Part shown: piece by piece, positions 55,427-64,000 of the stretch
How the letters are laid out: every line of letters begins with the position of its first letter
Position numbering within the stretch: the stretch's first letter is position 1
From: Betaproteobacteria bacterium
GTDB lineage: Bacteria > Pseudomonadota > Gammaproteobacteria > Burkholderiales > Usitatibacteraceae
DNA: 64,000 nt
Reading direction: 5' to 3'
Assembly (NCBI GenBank): GCA_016720925.1
Contig: JADKJR010000019.1
Coordinates: 80,974-144,973, forward strand
Made by a program: the position numbers and the translations under genes
The notes under the pieces: model-generated
Databases searched by the model: none
What the model saw: only the letters and a program-made list of their open reading frames with translations
What the model was told of the DNA's origin: nothing

Positions 55427-56796
55427 TCAGCCTCCCCGGCAATACTCCACCGCCTCATCCACCCGCTCCACTGCAAACACCGTCAACCCCTCAATCTTCT
55501 GCTTAGGTTTATTCGCCTTCGGCACGATCGCATGCGTGAACCCGAGCTTGGCCGCTTCGCGCAATCGCTCCTGCCCGCGCTGCACTGGCCGCACCTCACC
55601 CGCGAGCCCCACTTCGCCGAACACGACATGCTTGGCCGGCAGCGCCTTGTTCTTGAAGCTGGAGACGATAGCGAGCAGAACGGCCAGGTCCGCGCCCGGC
55701 TCGTCGATGCGCACGCCGCCGACGGCGTTGATGAATACGTCCTGATCGAATACCGCCAACCCGGCGTGGCGGTGCAGGATGGCGAGCAGCATGGCGAGGC
55801 GGTTCTGTTCCAGGCCCACCGAGAGGCGCTTGGGCTGCATGCCGTGGCTGTCATCGACCAGCGCCTGGATTTCCACCAGCAGCGGTCGCGAGCCTTCCTG
55901 TGTGACCATCACACAACTGCCGGGGACGTTGTTGTCGTGCTGCGAGAGAAGATCGCGGACGGGTTGGTGACTTCGCGCAGGCCCTTCTCGGTCATGGCGA
56001 AGACGCCGATCTCGTTGACGGCGCCGAAGCGGTTCTTGATCGCGCGGATGAGGCGGAAGCTGGAATGCGTGTCGCCTTCGAAATACAGGACGGAATCGAC
56101 CATGTGCTCGAGCACACGCGGCCCGGCCAGCGCGCCTTCCTTGGTGACGTGGCCAACCAACACGATGGTGGTGCCGGTGGATTTGGCAAAGCGCGTGAGA
56201 TGCGCCGCGCACTCGCGCACCTGAGCAACCGAGCCGGGGGCGGAGGTAAGCGCGGCGGAATAGACGGTCTGGATGGAATCGATGACGGCGACTTGCGGTT
56301 TCTCCGCACTCAATGTGGCGAGGATTTTTTCCAGTTCGATTTCAGCGAGAAGCTTGACGTCGTGGGTATCGAGCATGAGGCGCTTGGCGCGCATGGCGAT
56401 TTGCTGCGGAGATTCTTCGCCGCTCACGTAGAGCACGGAAGCACCGGCGGAGATCGCGGAGAGTGCTTGCAACAGGAGCGTGGATTTGCCGATGCCGGGG
56501 TCGCCGCCGATCAGCACCACGCCGCCCTCCACCAGCCCACCACCGAGCACGCGGTCGAATTCGCCGATGCCAGTGGGGCGGCGCGGGACGTCTTCGGCCC
56601 GAACCTTTGAGAGCGATTGCACCTTGCCGCGTTCGGCGTTGACGCCGGCGAGCGTGGCGAAGCGGTTGGCGCTGGCGGTTTCCGCGACGGATTCGACGAG
56701 GGTGTTCCAGGCGTTGCAGTGGGGGCATTGGCCCTGCCACTTGGGCGATTGGCCGCCGCATTCGGTGCAGGAGTAGATGGATTTTGGTTTGGCCAT
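55427..56796 (-). CDS. radA: DNA repair protein RadA, frameshifted
   Basis: RadA is a branch-migration helicase of the RecA/DnaB superfamily that helps process recombination intermediates. Visible parts: N-terminal zinc finger C10-x2-C-x10-C-x2-C (CTECGG, CPHCNAW), Walker A GGDPGIGKST (about 97-106), the RadA-specific KNRFG motif, and the Lon-like C-terminal domain (LLVEIQALVDDSHG, VGLEQNRLAMLLAILHRHAG, GEVGLAGEVRPV). One base is missing near 55949: NPSAIF-SRST should read NPSAIFLSQHDNNVPGS, i.e. CC to C. The two halves otherwise give a full protein of about 456 residues. A real knockout is possible but sequencing error is more likely. It ends the rpsF cluster. Confidence 0.9.
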
Positions 56797-56843
56797 TACG
56801 AGGTAGTCGATTCAATCATTTCAAGTGATTCAAGTATTTCAAG

Positions 56844-56874
56844 CTGTCGCCCCGGAATAAATCCGGGGCGACAG
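56844..56874. terminator. Perfect 13-bp hairpin between radA and the membrane-protein gene
   Basis: CTGTCGCCCCGGA and TCCGGGGCGACAG around an ATAAA loop. There is no T-run on the minus strand, the direction of the genes, so it may be a REP-like or mRNA-stability element rather than a terminator. The first 13 bases recur at 60577-60589, downstream of rplI. Confidence 0.5.
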
Positions 56875-56910
56875 TGATATTTTTAAGCGTTGTCCGTTGT
56901 CTTCACAGGG

Positions 56911-57846
56911 TCAGGAACTCACCGCTGCTGTCAACGCCTCGCCAAGGGTTCTAGCGGCCGGGTAATGTATTGCCGCATAAATGGCAAACGCCATCGCCGC
57001 CGTAAACACAATGGCAAATGGCCACCAGGTTCTTTTGACCACGCCCATCACCCAGCCTTCGTTGTCCTGCCGCTTGGCCGTGCGCGCGAGGCCGCCGGCC
57101 AGCGAGGCGCCAAAAATCGCTTCACTGAGAATGTCGGGCGCGAACCAGACGATGTAGCCGGAGAGGATCAGTATCGATGCGATCAGCAGCAACGCAAGTA
57201 CGATCAGAACGATGGCGTCGCCGTCGAGATCGAAGAAGTCGCCGAACTTGTCACCGATGCCCTTGAAGGCATCGCCGAAGCCGCTGGATGACGGCTGCAC
57301 GTTGGGCACACTGGCGGATGGATTGCCGATGAATGCCTGGACCGGATTGCCCTCGGCCCAACCACCACTGGCGCCGCCGCCATCGAAACTGCCACCACCG
57401 CCGCGCAGGATGTTCGGCATTTCGATCGAACTTCCGCCGCCACCGCCGCCACCACTTCCACCCCCGCCCTGGATCAGGTCCAGCGGACTGCTTCCGCTGC
57501 CCTTGGCTTTTGATTTCGCTCCGACCGGCTCGGCGCCATCGCTGCTGCTATCGCTGCCGCCTTGCCGGTATTCAACGTACTGGATCCACAGCCAGACGCC
57601 GGCAAGAAAAGTCAGGTATGAGGCCGTGACCGCGACCGGGTAGCGCAGCCACATTTTGCCGATGCCCCAGTGCAGCAGTAGCCAATTGGTCAGCATGGCC
57701 GCAAAACCCGCGCTCATGAGGATGAGCGACATGTGAAAACGCGTGTAGAAACGCTGCACCAGATAGCGTTTGACGCGCTCGCGCATCTGGCCTTCCGGTG
57801 TGAGCGGCAGCATCCTTGGCGCGGACTTCTTCCCGGACTTGGCCAT
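56911..57846 (-). CDS. Hypothetical membrane protein with glycine-rich middle
   Basis: 311 residues from ATG 57846, two bases after the alr TGA. Two helices lie near the N-terminus (SLILMSAGFAAMLTNWLLLH and the next), followed by a long Gly/Ser-rich linker (GGGGSGGGGGGGSS) and two or three C-terminal helices (VLIVLALLLIASILILSGYI; FAIVFTAAMAFAIYAAI). I do not recognise the family. Tight spacing to alr suggests co-transcription in the rpsF-radA cluster. Confidence 0.72.
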   Translation of the reverse strand: MAKSGKKSAPRMLPLTPEGQMRERVKRYLVQRFYTRFHMSLILMSAGFAAMLTNWLLLHWGIGKMWLRYPVAVTASYLTFLAGVWLWIQYVEYRQGGSDSSSDGAEPVGAKSKAKGSGSSPLDLIQGGGGSGGGGGGGSSIEMPNILRGGGGSFDGGGASGGWAEGNPVQAFIGNPSASVPNVQPSSSGFGDAFKGIGDKFGDFFDLDGDAIVLIVLALLLIASILILSGYIVWFAPDILSEAIFGASLAGGLARTAKRQDNEGWVMGVVKRTWWPFAIVFTAAMAFAIYAAIHYPAARTLGEALTAAVSS

Positions 57847-57848
57847 GG

Positions 57849-58949
57849 TCAATCCACCTCTACCATCTTCACGCGTGGCGCAACCGCGCAGAAGAGTTCG
57901 TAGGCGACAGTGCCGGCCGCGTGCGCAACCTCATCCGCGGGCAGACCCTCGCCCCACAGCGTGACGGGCGCGCCGATGTGCACGTGGGGCATGTCGGTGA
58001 TATCCACGACCAGCATATCCATTGATACGCGGCCCACGGTATGGGTGCGCTTGCCACCTACCAGCACTGGCGTGCTGTGCTCGTTGGTTCCCGGCGCGTG
58101 GCGCGGATAGCCATCGGCATAGCCACACGCCACGACGCCGATGCGCATGCGCTTTTTGGCGGTGAAAATACCGCCGTAGCCAACCTTGTCGCCGCGCTCC
58201 AGTGTTTGCACGCCGATGATTTCGCTGCGAAGGGTCATCACCGGATTAAGGCCGAGGTCGACGGCGGACTGGTCCGCAAACGGTGACGACCCGTAAAGCA
58301 TGATGCCAGGGCGCACCCACTGGAAATGCGTTTCCGGATAGCGCAGCGTCGCCGCGGAATTGGCGACCGAGCGCTGAAATAGCGATCCGTTCGCCTCGTA
58401 TACAGCGTCGACAAAACGCTTGAGCGCATCACCCACGCCCTCGGGGCCATCGGCGCCGGCAAAATGCGTCATCAGCACCAGATCGCCGATCACGCCTTTT
58501 TGTTGCAGGGCTTCAGCCTTGTGCAGCTCGGCGGGAAACCGTTCGGGCGGGAATCCGAGTCGATTCATGCCGGAATTCATTTTCAGGAATACGGAAAGGG
58601 GAATGGCCGGCGGATGTTGCGAAAGCATGTCCATTTGCACATCGCTGTGCACGGCCATCATCAATTTGTGCTGGCAATAGACCGGAATCTCGTCTTTCTC
58701 AAACAGCCCTTCGAGCATGAGAATGGGTTGTTCGAACCCGAGCTTTCGCAATGTCGCGGCGCTATCCAGTTCCAGCGTGGCAAAGGCGTCGGCATCGTGC
58801 AGGGCACGCGCCACGCGTTCGATGCCATGACCATAGGCGTTGGCCTTGACGACCGCAAACACTTGCGACTGCGGCGCGACGCGCTTGGCAAAGTGATAGT
58901 TGTGACGCAGTGCGGAGACCGAGATTTCGGCGCGGATGGGACGGGTCAT
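57849..58949 (-). CDS. alr: Alanine racemase
   Basis: 366 residues, the normal length. Converts L- to D-alanine for peptidoglycan synthesis in the cytoplasm, using pyridoxal phosphate. The PLP lysine is K35 in VVKANAYGHG; the second catalytic residue is Y258 in KVGYGGIF; HFAGADGPEG and LRYPETHFQWVRPG are typical substrate- and PLP-binding strands. It lies between dnaB and a membrane protein, the usual betaproteobacterial position. A gap of 60 bases separates it from dnaB. Confidence 0.96.
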   Translation of the reverse strand: MTRPIRAEISVSALRHNYHFAKRVAPQSQVFAVVKANAYGHGIERVARALHDADAFATLELDSAATLRKLGFEQPILMLEGLFEKDEIPVYCQHKLMMAVHSDVQMDMLSQHPPAIPLSVFLKMNSGMNRLGFPPERFPAELHKAEALQQKGVIGDLVLMTHFAGADGPEGVGDALKRFVDAVYEANGSLFQRSVANSAATLRYPETHFQWVRPGIMLYGSSPFADQSAVDLGLNPVMTLRSEIIGVQTLERGDKVGYGGIFTAKKRMRIGVVACGYADGYPRHAPGTNEHSTPVLVGGKRTHTVGRVSMDMLVVDITDMPHVHIGAPVTLWGEGLPADEVAHAAGTVAYELFCAVAPRVKMVEVD

Positions 58950-59009
58950 TTTGTAAGTGTCATGCTGAATGAAGCGCTGCGAAATGAAGAATCCCGACTC
59001 CCGAATTGT

Positions 59010-60410
59010 CTAGTACCCCGGCGGTCCCGCGTAATTCTCGAATCGCGTATTCTGCCCCATGAACGTGAGCTTGACAGTGCCGATCGGGCCGTTACGCTGC
59101 TTGCCAATGATGATTTCGGCACTGCCTTTGTCCGCACTTTCGGGGTTATAGACTTCGTCCCGGTAGATGAACAGGATCACGTCGGCGTCCTGCTCGATGG
59201 CACCGGATTCGCGCAGGTCGGACATGACCGGCCGCTTGTTCGGACGCTGCTCGAGCGAGCGATTCAACTGGGATAGCGCGATCACCGGGACTTTCAGTTC
59301 CTTGGCGAGGGCCTTAAGCGATCTCGAGATTTCGGAAATTTCCGTCGCGCGATTTTCACCCGCGGATGACGACGACATCAGTTGCAGGTAATCGACGACG
59401 ATCATGCCGAGGCCGCCGTACTGCCGCCACATGCGGCGCGCGCGCGCGCGAAGCTCAAGCGCATTCAGCGCGGCGCTTTCATCGACCTGGATCGGCGCGT
59501 CGTTCAGTTTGGCCACGGCCTGACTCAGGCGGTCCCAATCGCGGCCATCGAGGCGGCCCGTGCGCAGGCGTTGTTGATCAACCTTGGAAACGGAACTCAG
59601 GAAGCGACCGGCAATCTGCGTGCCGCCCATTTCCATCGAAAAAATCAGCACTGGCAGGCCCAGGCTCAATGCGACGTGTTCGGCCATGTTGAGCGCGAAT
59701 GCAGTCTTGCCCATCGACGGGCGCCCGGCCACGATGACCAGATCGCCCGGTTGCATGCCAGAGGTGCGTTCATCCAGGTCCACGAAACCGGTGGCGACAC
59801 CCGTGACGGCGGAAGGGTTCTTGGAAAGCTCATCGAGCCGCGTCATCACATCCGACAACAGACCGGACATCGACAGAAAGCCCTGCCCCTGCTTGCGGCC
59901 CATCTCGGCGATATCGAAAACTTTTTTCTCGGCCTCGTCGAGTAACTGGCGGGCTTCACGGCCGTTCGGCGTGTAGGCGGCGTCAGCGATTTCTTCACCC
60001 ACGCGCGCGAGGCGGCGGGTGATCGCGCGCTCGCGCACGATTTCCGCGTAGAGGCGAATATTCGTCGCGCTCGGCGTGCCTTCCGACAGGCTTTGCAGAT
60101 AGTTGATGCCGCCGACGCCTTGCAGCTCACCGGCGAGCTGCAACGATTCCGCCGCCGTCAGCACGTCGGCGGGTTTGTTGTTCTCGATCAGCTTGGAAAT
60201 ATGCCGGTAAATTCGACGGTGATCATCGCGGTAAAAATCTTCGTCACCGACGATGTCGCCGATACGGTCCCACGCATCGTTGTTGAGCAGCAGGCCACCG
60301 AGCACCGATTGTTCGGCTTCAATGGAGTGCGGCGGCAGTTTCAGCGACGATATTTGCGAATCACCGGATTCGTGGGAATACATCGACAAGTGGTTGGGAT
60401 TGGCTGCCAT
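59010..60410 (-). CDS. dnaB: Replicative DNA helicase DnaB
   Basis: 466 residues. Hexameric 5'-3' helicase at the replication fork. N-terminal helical domain (PPHSIEAEQSVLGGLLLNND), linker helix and a RecA-like motor with Walker A GRPSMGKTAFAL (229-240), Walker B GMIVVDYLQLM and a C-terminal motif PVMSDLRESGAIEQDADVI. No intein is present. The start used gives MAANPNHLSMYSHES; an internal ATG at residue 10 is possible. It is separated from rplI by a terminator, so it probably has its own promoter. Confidence 0.97.
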   Translation of the reverse strand: MAANPNHLSMYSHESGDSQISSLKLPPHSIEAEQSVLGGLLLNNDAWDRIGDIVGDEDFYRDDHRRIYRHISKLIENNKPADVLTAAESLQLAGELQGVGGINYLQSLSEGTPSATNIRLYAEIVRERAITRRLARVGEEIADAAYTPNGREARQLLDEAEKKVFDIAEMGRKQGQGFLSMSGLLSDVMTRLDELSKNPSAVTGVATGFVDLDERTSGMQPGDLVIVAGRPSMGKTAFALNMAEHVALSLGLPVLIFSMEMGGTQIAGRFLSSVSKVDQQRLRTGRLDGRDWDRLSQAVAKLNDAPIQVDESAALNALELRARARRMWRQYGGLGMIVVDYLQLMSSSSAGENRATEISEISRSLKALAKELKVPVIALSQLNRSLEQRPNKRPVMSDLRESGAIEQDADVILFIYRDEVYNPESADKGSAEIIIGKQRNGPIGTVKLTFMGQNTRFENYAGPPGY

Positions 60411-60538
60411 TCAGTTATGGTCCAGAACTTTTGGTCGATGTTGGCGGGCATGAGGCAAGCGAAGAATTTTGTCACCGACCAATATGCCATACAACGGAAA
60501 ACACGGTGTATTTGTTGTGGATAAGTCATGTACAAATA

Positions 60539-60570
60539 AAAACCGCTACCTAGATTCAGGTAGCGGTTTC
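60539..60570 (-). terminator. Rho-independent terminator after rplI
   Basis: Stem AACCGCTACCT / AGGTAGCGGTT with an AGATTC-type loop; read on the minus strand it is followed by TTTTTATTT. It lies 44-75 bases downstream of the rplI stop and closes the rpsF-priB-rpsR-rplI unit. Confidence 0.88.
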
Positions 60571-60613
60571 GTGTTTCTGTCGCCCCGGATTTAGGCCGGC
60601 TCGACACGAGCCT

Positions 60614-61066
60614 TTAAGCGGCTTCGCCCAGCACCGAAACGGTAATGTGCGCCTTGGCGTCGGTGTGCAGATTCAGCGTCAGCGGGAAATCGCCAATGGT
60701 CTTCAGCGGACCATTTGGCATCACGACTTCGCCCTTCTTCACATCAAAGCCCTGCTTGGTCAGCGCTTCGGCGATATCCGAATTGGTCACTGAGCCGAAC
60801 AGGCGGCCATCGACACCGGCCTTTTGCGTGACCTGAACCAGATAGCCTTCGAGCTTCTCGGCGCGCGCATTGGCGGCAGCGAGGATTTCAGCGGCTTTCT
60901 TTTCCAGATCGGCACGACGGCCTTCAAACTCGGCCTTGTTGGCTTCGGTCGCACGCTTGGCTTTGCCTTGCGGGATCAGGAAGTTGCGGGCAAACCCGTC
61001 TTTGACCTTGACGACGTCGCCGAGCGAACCCAGGTTAATTACTTTTTCCATCAAAATGATTTGCAT
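60614..61066 (-). CDS. rplI: 50S ribosomal protein L9
   Basis: 150 residues, normal L9 length. It starts MQIILMEKVINLGSLGDVV and has the family N-domain (KVKDGFARNFLIPQGKA), the long central helix and the C-terminal domain (LFGSVTNSDIAEALTKQGFD). It binds 23S rRNA near the L1 stalk. It follows rpsR by 21 bases. Confidence 0.97.
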   Translation of the reverse strand: MQIILMEKVINLGSLGDVVKVKDGFARNFLIPQGKAKRATEANKAEFEGRRADLEKKAAEILAAANARAEKLEGYLVQVTQKAGVDGRLFGSVTNSDIAEALTKQGFDVKKGEVVMPNGPLKTIGDFPLTLNLHTDAKAHITVSVLGEAA

Positions 61067-61087
61067 GATTTTTCTCCTGGCCTCTGA

Positions 61088-61375
61088 TTAATGGAGGTCG
61101 GTGTAATGGATCAAGGCGAGGAAACGGGCGCGCTTGATCGCTACATCCAATTGACGCTGATACTTGGCTTTCGTGCCGGTGATGCGCGCCGGGATGATCT
61201 TGCCGTTCTCGTTGACGAAATCCTTCAGGATGCCGATATCTTTGTAATCGATCTGGACAACTTTTTCCGCGGTGAAGCGGCAGAACTTCTTGCGGCGAAA
61301 AAGGCCGCGGTTGGGGTTGCGTGTGTCTTTCTTGTTCTTGTCGAACTTCTTACCGCGGGGTGATGGACGGGGCAT
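61088..61375 (-). CDS. rpsR: 30S ribosomal protein S18
   Basis: 95 residues. The core KVVQIDYKDIGILKDFVNEN and the end RARFLALIHYTDLH are typical S18. The N-terminus carries a basic extension (MPRPSPRGKKFDKNKKDTRN) common in betaproteobacteria. It lies 9 bases after priB and is translated in the ribosomal-protein operon. Confidence 0.96.
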   Translation of the reverse strand: MPRPSPRGKKFDKNKKDTRNPNRGLFRRKKFCRFTAEKVVQIDYKDIGILKDFVNENGKIIPARITGTKAKYQRQLDVAIKRARFLALIHYTDLH

Positions 61376-61384
61376 GATCTACCT

Positions 61385-61675
61385 CTAGCTGAATTTGAAT
61401 TGGGTTATGTGCAGTATCGGAAACTGACTGTAGCGGCTCCTGCGGGAGAGAAATCCTTTGAGGGAAACGGCATCGCCCACTTTTACGCTGTCCATTTGTT
61501 TCGCCAAGTCACCAAACGCCACGGCGTTCATTTCGACTTCAACTTTGACCTCTTGGCCATTTTCAGATTGAGTCGACTGGTGATTCAGTATCAGGTTCAG
61601 CGTTGCGACGCCGCCGGGGGTAACCCTCAGGGTGTCGCGTGAAACGATCTTTCCATCGAGGACGGTGCTGTTCAT
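61385..61675 (-). CDS. priB: Primosomal replication protein N (PriB)
   Basis: 96 residues with one OB fold related to SSB: LDGKIVSRDTLRVTPGGVAT, FGDLAKQMDSVKVGDAVSLK and GFLSRRSRYSQFPILHITQF. PriB stabilises PriA at stalled forks during replication restart. Its position between rpsF and rpsR is characteristic of beta- and gammaproteobacteria and is the best taxonomic pointer in the window. Confidence 0.95.
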   Translation of the reverse strand: MNSTVLDGKIVSRDTLRVTPGGVATLNLILNHQSTQSENGQEVKVEVEMNAVAFGDLAKQMDSVKVGDAVSLKGFLSRRSRYSQFPILHITQFKFS

Positions 61676-61713
61676 TACCTTGCACCCTCACCGCTTGCTA
61701 CGTTCGGTTTCTG

Positions 61714-62109
61714 TCAGGCAGGCTGTGCAGCGGCTTGGCTAGCCGGCGGTGCAACCTTGACGTCATCCTTCAAGTCGACGTTGCGGGATTTCTCTTCCTT
61801 CATCATCGGCGACGGGCCGGTTTCGGCGGCGTCTTTCTTGACGGTCAGATGGCGCAGCACCGCATCGTTGAACTTGAACGCGTGTTCGAGTTCGTCGAGG
61901 GTCGTCTGGCTGATTTCGATGTTCATCAGCACGTAGTGCGCCTTGAACACCTTCTGGATGGGATAAGTCATCTGACGACGGCCCCAGTCTTCGATGCGGT
62001 GAATCTTGCCCGCACCCTGGGCGATGGTCGCCTTGTACCGATCAATCATGGCGGGCACTTGCTCGCTCTGATCGGGATGAACAATAAAAACAATCTCGTA
62101 ATGGCGCAT
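61714..62109 (-). CDS. rpsF: 30S ribosomal protein S6
   Basis: 131 residues. The S6 fold (MRHYEIVFIVHPDQSEQVPA, WGRRQMTYPIQKVFKAHYVL) is followed by an acidic to neutral C-terminal tail (EEKSRNVDLKDDVKVAPP) longer than the minimal family length. First gene of the operon rpsF-priB-rpsR-rplI, preceded by an AAGGAGA ribosome site. Confidence 0.97.
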   Translation of the reverse strand: MRHYEIVFIVHPDQSEQVPAMIDRYKATIAQGAGKIHRIEDWGRRQMTYPIQKVFKAHYVLMNIEISQTTLDELEHAFKFNDAVLRHLTVKKDAAETGPSPMMKEEKSRNVDLKDDVKVAPPASQAAAQPA

Positions 62110-62374
62110 AAAATCTCCTTGTGGATTAAGACCTTAGGGTCTGGAAGCTTTCCGCGATGCGCACCGCGGTAAAGCAAGGGGTTTGAATTGTCCTTAGTTG
62201 TGCGGTCAATTGCTCAGCCAAGCCGATTATTATCGCCGAAAAACCCAACAAAATCAAATGCATTCTGAATTCTGCCTTGCCGCCTTCGCCGAGGCGTGCC
62301 CGAACTGGCCCGAAACCACTCGTGCCACTCATATCGTTCACGCCACTTATGCCACCTATGCCGCCGAGATCGCT
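62110..62374. other. Upstream region of the rpsF operon
   Basis: About 265 bases between rpsF and the M16 peptidase terminator. It should contain the ribosomal-protein promoter. An open frame rich in Gly/Ser occurs on the minus strand (62126-62377) but has no ribosome site or recognisable features. No R1 copy. Confidence 0.5.
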
Positions 62375-62406
62375 CAAAAAGAGCCCGCTGCCACGGCAGC
62401 GGGCTC
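62375..62406 (-). terminator. Rho-independent terminator of the M16 peptidase gene
   Basis: Stem GAGCCCGCTGCC / GGCAGCGGGCTC, followed on the minus strand by TTTTTG. It starts 17 bases after the peptidase stop. Confidence 0.92.
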
Positions 62407-62423
62407 TTAGGTGGATCCGGAAA

Positions 62424-64000
62424 TTACCTCGACGCAGCCGTCTTTGCCGCTTTGGCGAAATCTCCCGCCTTGACGATGGTAACTTTGCTCGGGTCCACGT
62501 GTTTGCGGAATGCCGCGGACACTTCCTCCACCGTCAGTGCCGAGAGCCTGTCCTCGAACTGTTTGCTCCATGCGTAGGTCCTGCCGAGATCAAGATTGGA
62601 GACCCAGCCGCCTGCGACTGACCCGTCCTGTGCGCGAGACTGCAGGCGACGCTGCAATGCGCCAGACTTGGCGGCCGTCACTTCAGCCGCGGTAAAGCCA
62701 TCCTTCAGCGCGCGGGCAACTTCCTCCCTGAATGCCGCCTCCACCTTGGCGATATTCTGCGGCGCCGCAATGGCGCCGGCGCTCCACGACCCACCGCGAT
62801 CGGTAGACGGCACGCCGAGCCCCGATCCAACCCCGTAGCTCAGTCCATCCTTGACGCGAATACGCGCCGTCAGGCGCGCATCAAAACCGGCGCCACCACC
62901 CATGATGTAGTTTGCGATATACAGCGCGGGATGATCAGCGTCGTCCTCGTTCATATTGACGTTAACACGTGCTGAAAAGGTCGCGTTTTCCTTGTCAGGC
63001 GTTTCCAGAGCACGATTGGCCGGGGCAACATCACGATAAGGATTGGTGAAGCGCACATACGGAACGCCCCCCTTCCAATCGCCGAATGCCTCGCGAATCG
63101 CTTGTGTGGCTGCGGCTTCATCGAAATCACCGACGACGGCAATCTCACCCTTGGCGGCCGCATAGAAAGTGTTGTGATAGTCCTTCAGCTGTTGCAGGGT
63201 TACCGCCTTGACGTCCTCTTCGGCTTCCTCAAACGAAGCCGCGTAGCGTGGATCGCCCTTCGGAAAAATGTTGAAGTGCTTGGCCATGGCAACACCGGCC
63301 AGCGCCTGCGGATCGCTCTTTTGCGATTCGATCCCTGTCAGCGCCTGTTTCCGAAGTTGCTCAAATTCCGCTTCCGGAAAACTTGGCTCACGCATCACAT
63401 GCGCGGCCAGCTTGATGGCGGCAACAAGATTTTGACGCGTCGTTTGAAAATTGGCGGACAGGCCATTCACACCACCGGCCACCTTCAATTTGTCGAACTC
63501 ATCGGCCAATTGCGCGCGAGAAAACCTGCCGGTGCCACGCGCCAGCATCTGTCCTGTCATGTTGCCGATCATGCCCTTGCCGAACAGCGATTTCTCGTCG
63601 CCACTGCGCAGACGCATACTCAAATTCACGGTTTCGCCCTTGGTTTTCTTCGATAGCAGCGCAATCGACAGCCCACCAATTTTGCTACGTTTGGTGCGCG
63701 CGTCGATATTGCCGTTGGATGGATCAAAGGCTTCCGCCACCGACGTGACTTCCTTGCCCTTGAAATCCTTCAGCACCTCCGCAACCGTCGGTGGCGGCGG
63801 AATATCAGCGCGCTGCGGCGCGTCTTCCGGGAGAAACTGGCCAGCCACGCGGTTGTCGCGCCGGTAGTACTTTGATGCCACGGCCGCCACCTGTTCGGTC
63901 GTCACGAGCTCGGCGCGATCGCGCGCGAGGAAGAACAAACGCCAATCGCCCATGGCAATGTACTCGGACATCTGGACGCCAATGCTCTCGTGATTGTTCA
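62424..64000 (-). CDS. M16 family zinc peptidase, C-terminal part, partial
   Basis: The frame is open to the window edge (NHESIGVQMSEYIAMGDWRL), so the gene starts outside. The visible 525 residues contain the second M16 half of a pitrilysin-like protein: LSIALLSKKTKGETVNLSMR, GMIGNMTGQMLARGTGRFSR at the position of the HxxEH site, which is therefore absent here, and ENATFSARVNVNMNEDDADH. In the two-half M16 proteins the active site is in the first half and the second is inactive, which fits. The first half should lie beyond position 64000. The protein is probably periplasmic, as is common for the family. Confidence 0.88.
   Translation of the reverse strand, partial: NNHESIGVQMSEYIAMGDWRLFFLARDRAELVTTEQVAAVASKYYRRDNRVAGQFLPEDAPQRADIPPPPTVAEVLKDFKGKEVTSVAEAFDPSNGNIDARTKRSKIGGLSIALLSKKTKGETVNLSMRLRSGDEKSLFGKGMIGNMTGQMLARGTGRFSRAQLADEFDKLKVAGGVNGLSANFQTTRQNLVAAIKLAAHVMREPSFPEAEFEQLRKQALTGIESQKSDPQALAGVAMAKHFNIFPKGDPRYAASFEEAEEDVKAVTLQQLKDYHNTFYAAAKGEIAVVGDFDEAAATQAIREAFGDWKGGVPYVRFTNPYRDVAPANRALETPDKENATFSARVNVNMNEDDADHPALYIANYIMGGGAGFDARLTARIRVKDGLSYGVGSGLGVPSTDRGGSWSAGAIAAPQNIAKVEAAFREEVARALKDGFTAAEVTAAKSGALQRRLQSRAQDGSVAGGWVSNLDLGRTYAWSKQFEDRLSALTVEEVSAAFRKHVDPSKVTIVKAGDFAKAAKTAASR

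Noticed and set aside
1..64000. CRISPR array, rRNA or tRNA genes
   Set aside because: No regularly spaced short direct repeats, no rRNA-like sequence and no tRNA cloverleaf with a T-loop GTTCRANNC was seen on either strand by eye.

Overview
The window looks like chromosome of a GC-rich (roughly 60% by eye) Gram-negative bacterium, most likely a betaproteobacterium. The main reason is the cluster at the right end: rpsF-priB-rpsR-rplI-dnaB-alr-(membrane protein)-radA, with primosomal PriB between S6 and S18. Lipobox lipoproteins, an RND/MacB-type FtsX permease with an HlyD partner, and DsbA/TlpA thiol proteins agree with a Gram-negative envelope. I see no rRNA, tRNA, CRISPR array, intact transposase, integrase or prophage.

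Layout. 1-3.6 kb: an ABC-type FtsX permease and its periplasmic adaptor. 3.7-11.5 kb: a lipoprotein and three large exported proteins: a BNR/sialidase-like repeat protein, an S74-chaperone surface protein, and a choice-of-anchor/FN3 protein. 11.7-19 kb: an AI-2E-type permease, a Ca2+-type P-ATPase, an exported methyltransferase, a GNAT enzyme and a TlpA-like thioredoxin. 19-24.4 kb: a nine-haem exported cytochrome behind a promoter region with an FNR-like box, a collagen-like surface protein and an HPP membrane protein. 24.5-28 kb: CcdC-like, SYLF and EamA proteins and small unknowns. 28.6-36 kb: a very large RHS/YD-NHL protein and a DUF6544-like protein. 36-52 kb: many short genes of accessory type, separated by repeats. 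51.8-55.3 kb: an RCC1-repeat exported protein. 55.4-62.1 kb: the housekeeping replication/ribosome cluster. 62.4-64 kb: part of an M16 peptidase.

Two themes tie the window together. First, four of the giant exported proteins share a module of about 160 residues that starts with SRKxHG and ends in two dockerin-like EF-hand repeats. Two other surface proteins share a different N-terminal domain (the xxIxYQG type). This looks like a kit of exchangeable exported-protein parts. Second, a 66-bp imperfect palindrome (called R1 here; left end AAACTCAAGCACTGG, right end GTGGATGCTGGGGTTT) occurs in about 12 full and 3 partial or degenerate copies. All are between genes, and all I found are in the same orientation whatever the direction of the neighbouring genes. 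Copies are most dense at 41-52 kb, where each interval holds one to a few small genes, and where R1 mixes with other palindromic REP-like elements (R2, R3). This repeat system is the most unusual thing in the window.

Caution on sequence quality: at least six genes carry frameshifts, mostly in short homopolymers, including the housekeeping gene radA. Many of these may be sequencing errors rather than real decay, so the broken giant proteins are annotated here as single genes with the shift sites given.
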